Below are positions 44,263 to 52,855 of a DNA stretch of 64,000 nucleotides, in pieces. The DNA lies in contig NC_085851.1 in NCBI RefSeq assembly GCF_020906515.1, positions 1,426,001 to 1,490,000 of the forward strand. Reading direction: 5' to 3'. This DNA comes from Vanrija pseudolonga. Lineage: Eukaryota > Basidiomycota > Tremellomycetes > Trichosporonales > Trichosporonaceae. The stretch's first letter is position 1. Every line of letters starts with the position of its first letter. The notes beneath the pieces were generated by a model. It made no database searches. It worked only from the letters and a program-made list of their open reading frames with translations, and was not told the DNA's origin. The position numbers and the translations under genes are program-made.

Positions 44263-45141
44263 ATGATAGCCCCAGCACGCACAATACCAAACCTCAGCGC
44301 GGCCGCGCTGCGAACCTACCTCTCCGCCCCGGCGCCGCGGCCGCTCGTCCTCCCGGGCCTCGTGGGGCACTGGAGCGCCAGCGCCGAGTGGCAGAGGCCC
44401 GACTTCGGGGCACTCCGGCGGCAGGTCGGCGAACACACCGCCGTCGAGGTCGAGCTCGCGCCCAGGGGGCGGGGGTACCTCGACGACCGGTGGGCGCGGC
44501 ACACGATGGGTTTTGGTGCGTATGCTCAGCTCTCCCAGCTGACGCCAGGCCTCTTCCTCGACGCGTTCGTCCTGCACAAGATCCCCTCGGCCGACCCCGC
44601 CGCCTTGCCAGTCGGATACCTCGCCCAAGCGGACCTGCTCGACTCGCCCTCCGCGCCGCAGCTCGCGGCTGCCGCGCCGCCGCTGGAGCACTATGCCACC
44701 GGACCGAGGGGAGACGTGTACCGGCGCAACCTTTGGGTCGGGCCCGCGGGGAGCTTTACGCCGTTCCACCGCGATCCGAACATTGGGCTGTATACCCAGG
44801 TCGCTGGCGCAAAGGTGTTCCACCTCCTCCCTCCGGGCGCTCACGCTGGGCCCTCGGCGCCAGTGTTCGAGACGAGCAAGAAGCGGGGGAATACCAGCCG
44901 CTTACCGGTCGCTGTTGGCGCGCTGCTCGGAGGAGAAGGGGAGGGGGACGGGGCGGGTCTCGAGGGCATGGACGAGGCTGAGCGGACACGCTGGCGCTCG
45001 GCCCTCGCTGCTGCGTTCGAGCTCGACGGCGCGTGCGAGGCCCGCCTTAGCCCGGGCGACTCGGTGCTCATCCCCGAGGGGTGGTGGCACTCTGCTGTTG
45101 GGCTCGACGCCGGCGTGGGGGTCAATGCGTGGTTTAGGTAG
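44263..45141 (+). CDS. JmjC (cupin-8) domain protein
   Basis: A single-exon gene of 292 residues, similar to JMJD5/HSPBAP1-type small JmjC oxygenases. The iron site is H-x-D in SFTPFHRDPNIGLYTQV, with the distal His in GDSVLIPEGWWHSAVG. AKVFHLLPPGA matches the core barrel strand with the co-substrate Lys. The N-terminal PLVLPGLVGHWSA is the usual lead-in (family: P-x-V-x-x-G-x-x-x-x-W). Such proteins hydroxylate protein side chains using 2-oxoglutarate and oxygen; the target is unknown. The region GALLGGEGEGDGAGLEG is a local low-complexity loop. The start was placed at the first ATG in frame, 135 nt from the AAR2 start. Confidence 0.87.
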   Translation: MIAPARTIPNLSAAALRTYLSAPAPRPLVLPGLVGHWSASAEWQRPDFGALRRQVGEHTAVEVELAPRGRGYLDDRWARHTMGFGAYAQLSQLTPGLFLDAFVLHKIPSADPAALPVGYLAQADLLDSPSAPQLAAAAPPLEHYATGPRGDVYRRNLWVGPAGSFTPFHRDPNIGLYTQVAGAKVFHLLPPGAHAGPSAPVFETSKKRGNTSRLPVAVGALLGGEGEGDGAGLEGMDEAERTRWRSALAAAFELDGACEARLSPGDSVLIPEGWWHSAVGLDAGVGVNAWFR

Positions 45142-45425
45142 CGCGTGCGAGGGGGGTGACTGGTTGAGGGGACACTGGTGACAGGTGTTTGTACAAGAGC
45201 TCGGGGCTTAAAGCATAGACCATAGGCATCAGGATCACACATCATGCACAACAAGCCAAACTCCGGGCGCGTTAACACCATCTCCGCTTCCACTACCCCG
45301 TGAGGCCGCCTGACGGCGGCCCCCGGCCCCCTTTGCTGCATGTCGTCGCATCGCTACCGTTACAAAGGCTTTGCTGCCCAAGGCTTGCTGCCCATACACC
45401 ACCATGACCGCGTCAATCGTCAGTT
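45142..45425. other. Convergent 3' ends of JmjC gene and SDHC
   Basis: A 284-nt gap shared by two converging 3' ends. No gene or strong hairpin seen. Confidence 0.4.
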
Positions 45426-46327
45426 TTAGAGGCCGAAGGCGAGGTAGAGGGTCGAGAGGACCGAGGCCGCAATGACGGCGTAGCCCGAGGTGTAGACGCC
45501 CTTGATGGAGAGGCCTGGGGATGGTTAGCCAAGTTGCAGCGAGCACGCGTGCGAGCGGGCGGGAGGGGAGATGGGCAGCGAGCCAAACGCAGAGTGGTGG
45601 GTCCAATGAACCAAACAGTAGCAGCCTGACGCCGGCACGCTCGCACCGCGCTCGGACACCACTCTCTCCCTCGCGCGACTCACCCTTTCCAACATCCCAC
45701 AGGAGGTGGCGGATGCCGTTGAACGAGTGGAAGGTGAGCGGGAAGGCGACGAGGGCCTTGAGGGAGCCCTTGACGAGGGTGGGGAGGCCGTGGACAAACT
45801 CGATGAGGTGGGCCGAGTCGATGGCGGGGTAGATGGGGTGGAGGAGGTAGACGAGCGCCGCGGCGTAGAAGGCGCCGCCGATCGCCACGCCCGTGATACG
45901 GTGCGCGGCCGACGCGACCCACGTCAGCTGGGGACGGTAGATGGCGAGGTCGGGCGAGCGGGGGCGCAGCACGCGCTGGGCGTTGAGGAGCTTGAGGTTC
46001 TCGAGCTCGTTGAGCTTCTCGGTCGAGATGAAGCTGCGCGGCGCATCAGTGTCCGTCCGTCCGAGCGCAGCGAGGACGCTGGCGGCGGCGGTTGCAGCGG
46101 CGAGACGACGGTCCGCCGCCGCTACTGCCTCGACATCCCTCTGCTATACTCACCGCCTCGAGCCGAGAAGGGTAGCGCGGAGCGCGGGCGCTGCGGTGTG
46201 AGCTGTCTGTCTGCGATGTGTCGTGTGGCCGGCCGGTGACGCCTCCTCTGGCACCGGCCCTTTCTCCCACACGCAACTCACCAGTGCCGACGGCGCGGAG
46301 GAGCGAAGGACGGGCGATGAACGACAT
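45426..46327 (-). CDS. Succinate dehydrogenase cytochrome b subunit (complex II, SDHC)
   Basis: The membrane anchor of mitochondrial complex II, binding heme b and ubiquinone. Four exons (46327-46282, 46190-46154, 46033-45684, 45514-45426) give 173 residues. Residues 1-30 (MSFIARPSLLRAVGTAPAL, then RATLLGSRR) form a mitochondrial targeting peptide built from two tiny exons of 46 and 37 nt. The mature part has the signature RPRSPDLAIYRPQLTWVASA with AHRITGVAIG, including the Ser/Arg at the quinone site. LTFHSFNGIRHLLWDVGKG carries a heme-ligand-region His. Three hydrophobic helices follow the family pattern, the last being the short terminal exon (YAVIAASVLSTLYLAFGL). All junctions keep frame. 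Confidence 0.92.
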
Positions 46328-46804
46328 TTCGAAGAGTGGTGGTTTGCGCGGCGTCGAGAAGTCGTCAAGTCGCTGTCTATCGATGAGCTCGTCGCTGCTG
46401 TCGTCGTTGTGAGCTGCCTGGTGGTGGTGGTGGTTTACGTCTCTGCTTATTGGCGGCACTGGTGGGACCGGACTGGGACGGAAGCATTTTTAGCCTGCGA
46501 CACCTCTGGTCTCCGCCCGAGTTTCCCCGCTCCGTTCAAATCCGAAATAGGCCGCGAACCGGCCGGAGTAGAGTCACGTGATGCGTCTTGACGCGATGTG
46601 CGTCCGTGGCAGTGTGCTCGATCTCGACGAGCAACCTTCCCTCCGTTGCACTCTCGTGCTCGACCGACATTCCCTTGCACAACTCGACCCCCAACACTCG
46701 TAACAGGTAACACGTTCATAAACATCGTGTACTCGTGTACAATTCTGCTTCTTCCGTTCACATTTTACGCCTTCCTCTACGCGCTACTAACTCGTACTAA
46801 CAAA
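46328..46804 (-). other. Promoter of SDHC and 3' flank of the DDR48-like gene
   Basis: A 477-nt region between two genes on the same (minus) strand. No coding frame or TATA element is convincing. Confidence 0.45.
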
Positions 46805-47733
46805 CTAGTAGTCGTTGTTGTTGCCGCCTGGGGTTGGGTGTCAGTGGGCCATCGTCGTAGCCGACACAAGCTACTCACCGAAGCCGCCGGAGCCCTGGTT
46901 GCCACCGTAGCCGCCGCTGCCCTGGTTACCGCCGAAGCCGCCGCCGCCCTGCTGCTGGCGGCCCGAGAGGCCACCGCCCTGGTTCGAGCCGTACGAGTCG
47001 TCGTTGCCGCCGAAGCCGCCGCCCGAGCCCTGCTGGCGGCCAGAGAGGCCACCGCCCTGGTTGCCCGAGCCGTACGAGTCGTCCGACGAGCCGAAGCCGC
47101 CAGAGCCCTGGTTGCCCGAGCCGAACGACGAGTTGTTGTTGCCGCCGCCGTACGAGTCGTTGCCGGACGAGCCGAAGCCCGACGAGTTGTTGTTACCCGA
47201 GCCGTAGCTGTCGTTGCCCGAGCCGCCGAAGCCGCCCGACGAGTTGTTGTTGTTGCCGCCGAAGCCGCCACCGCCGCTGCCAGAGTTGTCGTCGTCGTCG
47301 CGGCGGTGGTGGTGGCGACCGCCGGTCTGGCCCTGGCCCGAGCCGCCAAAGCCACCAGAGTTACCACCCGAGCCGTACGAGTCGTTGCCCGAGCCACCGA
47401 AGCCCGACGACGAGTTGTTGTTGTTGCCAGAGCCGTAGCTGTCGTTGCCCGACGAGCCAAAGCCCGAGTTGTTGTTGTTGCCCGAGCCGTAGCTGTCGTC
47501 GTTGTTGTTGCCGCCGTACTGGCCGCTCTGCTGGCCAACGCCGCCGCCGGTGTTGGGGTTGAGCTGGCAGGGTCAGCGGCGAGAACGTGGGCAGTGGTGG
47601 GTGGTGGATGACGTCACTTACCTTGTCGCCGACCTGCTGGGCCTTGTCGCGGAGGTTGTCAAGGAAGTTCTGACCGTGTGAGCGGGCGTGGCTTGGGGGG
47701 AGAGTACAGTAGAGACGGGCTACTCACAGACAT
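46805..47733 (-). CDS. DDR48-like Asn/Gly/Ser-rich repeat protein
   Basis: Four exons (47733-47728, 47669-47622, 47563-46879, 46827-46805) give 253 residues. Exon 1 encodes only Met-Ser and exon 4 only the last seven residues. A short charged helix (NFLDNLRDKAQQVGDK) precedes about 220 residues of GNDSYGSGNNNNSSGFGG-type units with one basic, His-rich break (GGRHHHRRDDDN). The N-D-S-Y-G-S repeat recalls Ddr48 of yeasts, a stress-induced Asn/Ser/Gly/Tyr-rich protein; the Gly/Tyr/Asn composition also resembles phase-separating low-complexity domains. A strong TATA element (TATATAAA, minus strand, 47813-47806) lies about 75 nt before the ATG, in keeping with stress induction. Homology cannot be proven because the repeats are so simple. 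Confidence 0.72.
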
Positions 47734-49498
47734 TGTGGATGGGTTGTGTTGTGTGTGGATGAGGTGGGAAGAGTGGATGGAGGGAAGGTGACGATGGCGG
47801 CGGGGTTTATATACCACCTCGGTTGGGGGAGAGAAGGAAGGTGCTTGACGTGCTCGGGTTAGTTGATGCGGCGCCCTTGCACCTTGCTTCCCTGTGAATT
47901 GAGAGACTTGACTCCCTCCCTGTAGCTTGCTGCGTGCGTGTCGTGCTCCAGCGTCAGAAGACGGCCCGATGGGGGGAGGGGTCGTAGTGGGCAGGCAGGC
48001 AGGCAGGCAACCACTCCAGTCCAGACCCGCGGCGGAGGGAAGGGCGTCGACGACGCGCCTTGTCTCGCCTCGAGAGTAATTGCTCGCTCGCATGCCTCGG
48101 CCCCCCGGCGGCCTTGCCTTGCCTTCCTCGCCTTGCGTTTCCTGCCCTGTCACCTTGAGACGAGACGAGAGCGATTGTTGTAGCTGCGTATGACGTCTGC
48201 CCTGATGGGGGGATGGTCGCATTGCCAGAGCCAGTCACGCCAGCCAGCAACACCATCGCAGCTCGAAATAAACGCTGGTTGTACGCCCTTGGTTGTTTTC
48301 GCCTCCCGAGTGTCCAGGGCACAAGAGCAGAGGGAAAGCCTCTCGCAGCAGCAGCGCAGTCGCGACCACCGTCGTGGCCGACGTGGCGCACTCAGAAACG
48401 TGCTGGGGGCTGTGGGGGGGACGGTGTCTCAGCTTGAACGTAAACGAGTATAGCACTCGAGGCAGGGCAAACGGCGGATCGCCAGGGGCACCACCGCCGG
48501 CGGCCAGTCTCTGCGCTCCTTTCTCGCTGCTCGTCCGGCTCGGTGCATGCCATGAGCACACCAGCAGCAGCAGCAGAACGGCGCAGGCCGCCAGACAGCT
48601 GCGCCAGGAACTTGGTTGCACGCTCTCTGCCAGCACACGGGCGTCATGGCAGAGCTACTAGCACTAGCACCTCTGGTGTTGTTCGTTTCCATCGGCAAGT
48701 GCGTGGGTGCAGCGTTCCCTCTGCTGCTGCGCCGTCGCAGTCGGTGTGACTGCTGCCACATGGCACTCGAGCTTGAAATTGACGTTGGAATTCATCGAGC
48801 CCGCCCATTGTCCGCGGGCCGTCACGTCATTGACGCTGGCTCCAGCAGCAGCGAGAAGAATGACGTCGCGACACCACCCCTGGACTTCATCAAGAGTCAC
48901 AAACCTGCCACGCACTGCCTCTAGGGCCCGTCTGAAGTGAGGCCAGGCCAGGAGCGGTAGCAGTGACGCAAGGCGAGTGTTACCGTTCAAAGCGAGAGCA
49001 TACGCCGCCACCTCGGCTTCTTGATGGAAGCCTCCAGCTTGGAGCGGCTTCATTGAGGCGGGTCCTCACCACGCGGTACTCACCGAGGTGGTGGGCTCAG
49101 TGGAGTGGGTGTTAACTGGATTGGATGTGACTCAAGGGCGAGGCCGGCGAGGCGAGCTGGCCGCATCGTCGCGTGCGCCGGCGTGCGGCCAAGCTCCTCC
49201 ACCTCGGCGTGGAGGTGGTCCGGCGAGCACGATGCAGCACCACCTCCACGCCGAGACGTGTCCGACGGCGAGGACAGCAGACAGCGCCGCGCCGTGAGCC
49301 CACCAGCACCAGCGGTACGTTGACGACCGATCGCTCCCGTTCCGCCCATCGCTTCGGCCTCGGCGGCTCGGGCTGGCTCGTTTAACGACACGGCAAGTGC
49401 AAGGAGATTAGATCTGCTGCGCACAGCGGATGGCTTCACATAAAGAGCGCGAGGCAGGCGTGCCAGACCCCACCCACTGACAACGACCCACTTACACC
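47734..49498. other. Divergent promoter region of the DDR48-like gene and the SDR
   Basis: About 1.76 kb. It holds the TATA element of the DDR48-like gene (47806-47813, minus strand), a GGCA tandem repeat (47991-48008) and CACATAAAG at 49437-49445, a likely TATA element of the SDR 54 nt before its ATG. One frame with some coding character is listed separately. Confidence 0.5.
48664..49053 (-). CDS. Doubtful hypothetical open frame
   Basis: A 129-codon frame that is less Arg/Pro-biased than its surroundings. It contains plausible helical segments (EAEVAAYALALNGNTRLASL, VRGRFVTLDEVQGWCRDVIL). A GTGAGT donor lies just upstream at about 49085 on the same strand, so it could be a downstream exon. 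I recognise no family and see no promoter; it may be a decaying gene or chance. Confidence 0.2.
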   Translation of the reverse strand: MKPLQAGGFHQEAEVAAYALALNGNTRLASLLPLLAWPHFRRALEAVRGRFVTLDEVQGWCRDVILLAAAGASVNDVTARGQWAGSMNSNVNFKLECHVAAVTPTATAQQQRERCTHALADGNEQHQRC

Positions 49499-50473
49499 AT
49501 GGCAGCAGCAGCATACACCAAGACCATCCTCATCACGGGCGGCGGGAGCGGCATCGGGCTCGAGGCGGCCAAAGCCCTGGCCAAGGACGCGACCACGCGC
49601 GTGGTGATCGCGAACCGCAGCGCGCCGACCGCCGAGCTCCCGCCCAACATCGAGTATCGCAAGCTCGACCTGGGCGACCTGGCCAGCGTGGACGGGTTCG
49701 TCAAGACGTGGCCGCACGGCGCGATCAACGCGGTAGCCTTCAACGCAGGCATCATGCCCAGCGGGGGGGTGACGCACACGCCCGCGGGCGTCGAGACGAG
49801 CTTCGCGATCAACCACCTCGGCCACGCGGCCCTGTTCTTCGCGCTCAAGAACGCCAGCCTCCTCCAGCCGCACGCGCGCATCGTCTTCACCAGCTCGGAC
49901 CTGCACAACGACAGGAACCCCGCGCCGCTGTACCCTTTCTGGGAGAGCGCCGACGACGTCGCGCACGCGCGCAGCGCCAAGACGCAGAACGACGGCACGC
50001 GGTACTGTAATTCCAAGCTTGCGAACGCGCTCTTCAGTCTCGCGCTGGCGCACCGCGTCGCGGAGAGCACGGACGAGAAGCATAAGACGTGGGGCGTGAA
50101 CACTTTCGACCCCGGCTTCGTGCCCGGCGGCGGGAGCCAGCTCGCACGGAGTGAGTCGCGTGTGTGCGGCGCAGCGAAGCTGACACGCCCAGACCAGCCG
50201 TTCATCATGCGCGCGCTCACAGACTACGTCGTGCCGTACTTCGCCTTCGTGTTCGACTGGGCGGGCATCGAGACGTCCACGCCTCCGCGCAGCGGTGCCG
50301 GCCTGGCCGCGATGCTGGTCAGCGACGCGTTCGCCGGCAAGTCGGGCGAGTACGTCCGCATCGACCACGTCGTGGACCCGAGCACGCAGGCGTGCGACGT
50401 CAAGTTCCAGGACGAGCTGTGGGACTGGACTGTGGCGGAGCTTGGGCTGAGCGCGGGCGAGGCGGCGGTCTGA
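49499..50473 (+). CDS. Short-chain dehydrogenase/reductase (retinol/protochlorophyllide reductase-like)
   Basis: An NAD(P)-dependent oxidoreductase with two exons (49499-50150, 50193-50473), 310 residues. The cofactor motif is TGGGSGIG and the NAG motif is FNAGIMPSGG. The catalytic Ser lies in IVFTSSDLHN and the Y-x-x-x-K in TRYCNSKLANALF. GVNTFDPGFVPGGGSQLAR marks the substrate loop. The 42-nt intron (GTGAGTC...CCCAG, 50151-50192) is a multiple of three without a stop, so retention would yield a 324-residue form with SESRVCGAAKLTRP inserted. Splicing is favoured because donor, CTGAC branch site and CAG acceptor are all present and the insert disrupts the usual loop. Substrate unknown. Confidence 0.85.
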   Translation: MAAAAYTKTILITGGGSGIGLEAAKALAKDATTRVVIANRSAPTAELPPNIEYRKLDLGDLASVDGFVKTWPHGAINAVAFNAGIMPSGGVTHTPAGVETSFAINHLGHAALFFALKNASLLQPHARIVFTSSDLHNDRNPAPLYPFWESADDVAHARSAKTQNDGTRYCNSKLANALFSLALAHRVAESTDEKHKTWGVNTFDPGFVPGGGSQLARSESRVCGAAKLTRPDQPFIMRALTDYVVPYFAFVFDWAGIETSTPPRSGAGLAAMLVSDAFAGKSGEYVRIDHVVDPSTQACDVKFQDELWDWTVAELGLSAGEAAV

Positions 50474-50573
50474 GGCGAGGCTGGTGGACTTGTACTGTTG
50501 GCTCAAGCAATGTATTCTGTACTCTTAAGGCAGAGGGCAGCCAGACGATCAAGCGCGCAACAAGGCGTCGCAG

Positions 50574-50618
50574 GACGACCTGCGGGAGTGGACCGTGGCT
50601 GAGCTCGGCCTGAAGACC
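50574..50618 (+). pseudogene. Relic of a second copy of the SDR 3' end
   Basis: About 100 nt after the SDR stop, the sequence reads DDLREWTVAELGLKT. It mirrors the SDR C-terminus DELWDWTVAELGLSA at both the DNA and protein level. No other part of an SDR remains nearby. Either a tandem duplicate decayed here or a terminal exon was duplicated. Confidence 0.6.
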
Positions 50619-50765
50619 TACTGTAGGGCCCCCCACAACGCGTGTGTTTGTGGCGCCGGGCCTCCTCACCTCTCGCACTGACAACACACACACACACACA
50701 GAGGACACAAAAAGCTCTACCCCCGCTCCCGAACCCCGTTCGCCAGTCTCCTTCCTCCTGAGACC

Positions 50766-50860
50766 GGTTCGGATTCAGCGAGCGGGATCGAACCCCCCAT
50801 CTTCAGCCGTGGGGGATACAACTCCCGGCGGTAAACCGCTGCTCCACGCGCTGCTGGATG
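50766..50860 (-). other. Degenerate tRNA-like element
   Basis: On the minus strand a perfect B box (GGTTCGATCCC, 50794-50784) follows an A-box-like TGGAGCAGCGG (50846-50836) by about 42 nt. Between them GGGAGTTGTATCCC resembles an anticodon arm of the tRNA-Thr(TGT) type. The T stem has a mismatch, only five of seven acceptor pairs form, and about 12 extra bases precede the T arm. It looks like a tRNA pseudogene or a tRNA-derived element. Confidence 0.35.
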
Positions 50861-51278
50861 TTTCGTGGCTTGGTCACTTGGCTGTGGCTCGGCGTGGCCT
50901 CGCACCCGCCTACACCGCACAACACACCTACTCGCACTCGCCCCCTGCAAGCCCACACACCCACGCCAATACAATGCCTGTGAGGTCGGCGTGGGGGTCG
51001 CCTCGCCCAGGTTAGTTTTCGTCAGCCACAATTAGTTCCACCGCGTGACGTGACGATCGCTATGCATACAAAAGATGATGGTTTGGATGTGTAGGGTTAC
51101 AGGAACCTCGCACCATGGGGGCGTGAGGCCGTGGCGGGCGGATTGCGCGGCGGTGGCGCAGCAGCCGTCGTATGGTTGGTGTGCTCGCTCGAATCGAGGC
51201 GGCGCGGGACGCTGCTGGCGTGCTCTGCGGCGGTGGGTGGCGGGTGACGCTTGGCTTGACTACACGGCCGCGTCCACG
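50861..51278 (-). other. 3' flank of the PGAM-family gene
   Basis: About 420 nt between the tRNA-like element and the stop of the PGAM gene. No gene seen. Confidence 0.45.
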
Positions 51279-52475
51279 TTACATGCTGGGAGTCGGGCTC
51301 GACGACATGACGCTCGACGCTGGGCTAGGGGGCCAGCTGTAGTCGCGCTCGACCAACAATGCGTCGCCGTCGTCCTGCGATGCAAAGCCAAACTCGCGCA
51401 CTTCCGTGTTGTTCCACTTGCGCGACGAGTGGTACCCGTCGACCATGTACCGCAGAATGTCGCCGTGTGCCACCACTGCGAAGCGGGGTCAGCTGCTGCT
51501 TGACCGCCAAGCCACCCATTGGCAGCGCCACTTACAAACAATCTCGCGCTCGGGCCGGTCCCGCAGCCACTGACGCAGGACACGCGCGCGCTCTGCAGCA
51601 CGGTCGGGGTCAAAGATGCCCTGCTTGGAGGCGTAGTCTGGCGAGAGGGTGCTGAAGTCGAGGCCGGCGTTACGGAACTGTGCTTCGTTGGACTCTTCCA
51701 GTTCAGACAGTGGGAAGGTGGGAGTGTCGCATGGCAAGCTGATTGGGTGGGTGTGTCAGCGATCGCTGCGGCAGTGGCATTTGGAGTGTGGGGTGGGTCA
51801 ATTTGGGATGCGGCAGTTGCCAGGGTTGGCAGGGTTTTTGGTTTGCGGCCGATCAAACCCCGGTACGGCAACCCGCACTACGAATTACGGGGCAAGATAC
51901 CAAACGCTGACACCATCGAATTGCCACCCAAGCGAAGACTCCACTCACTCTGAGACTTCCTGTGCGAGGTCGAGAAGAACAACGCCCTGCTTGCGCTCGG
52001 CCTCGAGTCGCGACTTGAGGTCGGGGAAGGCTAGGAGGGTGGTTTCCATTGTTCGACGGAGCTGGCGGCGGCGTGAGCATTGAAGGTTGAAAAGCAGCGG
52101 GCAGGCAGCGCCACGCCGGCTGTCCGGTGAACCGGACTCAAAAACGTACTGGAGACGAGACAAGCAATTCGGCCGTCTGCTGGAAAGTGTCACGCGTCGC
52201 GGGGTGTAGTCTTGTTGCCTGCTGGCGTCCGATGCGCGTGAGGTTTGCATCGGCGACTGGAGCGTGTCAGCTGCATGCAAGAGGCGGGGAAGAGGTCGTC
52301 GACGTACTGTCCCAGTCGCTGACGACGCTGCGTTGTGTTAGTATTGAGGTGCGTGGGGGGGGCAGCAGTCTGGGCGGGCGATAAAGGCCACACGACAAAC
52401 AGCAGATTTGACTCACTTGTGTACTGCCTGGGCGTGGCGGACGAGGTAGATACGCTTTGTCCTTGCGTCCAACAT
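51279..52475 (-). CDS. Phosphoglycerate-mutase-like (histidine phosphatase superfamily) protein
   Basis: Six exons (52475-52417, 52327-52308, 52256-52150, 52061-51949, 51738-51536, 51475-51279) give 232 residues. Exon 2 is only 20 nt. The catalytic RH motif is IYLVRHAQAVHNV, split over exons 1 and 2, followed by DANLTRIGRQQA. The block EVSDLPCDTPTFPLSELEE and the second catalytic His in EIVLVAHGDILRYMVDGYHS complete the fold. The D-L-P-C-D-T block is typical of the fungal PMU1/phosphomutase-like branch, phosphatases of uncertain substrate rather than glycolytic mutases. The C-terminal SPASSVMSSSPTPSM tail is disordered. Shares a 380-nt divergent promoter with CCZ1. Confidence 0.87.
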
Positions 52476-52855
52476 TGTGTGGGTGAGCATGTGTGTCTGT
52501 GTGGGTGTGGGTGTATGCAAGGAGGGATTGTGAAGAGATTGTGATGGCGCATGCACGATAAGTATTGCTTGTTGCTGGTTGCAGTGTTGCATTGCTGCCC
52601 GTCTGTCGTGCCCCTCGGTCAGTCGCCGGGCCGCTGGGCTTGTCGAGTGGCGGCAGCCAGCGCGGGACAAGACTGAGCCGTGCCTGATTTGGCTTGGTGT
52701 GTTGTGAATAAGCCGGCAAGCAGTGATCCGTCAGCCAAACGACCACCCGTCCGCCGCCTCGGTCACCGTCCACCACGACGTCAGCGTCATCAACCATCAG
52801 GCACACCATCACCCACTCTACCACCACCACCACATTGACCGACGGGGACGACGAC
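52476..52855. other. Shared divergent promoter, PGAM-family gene and CCZ1
   Basis: A 380-nt region with CACCAC-rich leader before CCZ1 and a GTGTGTGG-type leader before the PGAM-like gene. No TATA element. Confidence 0.5.
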
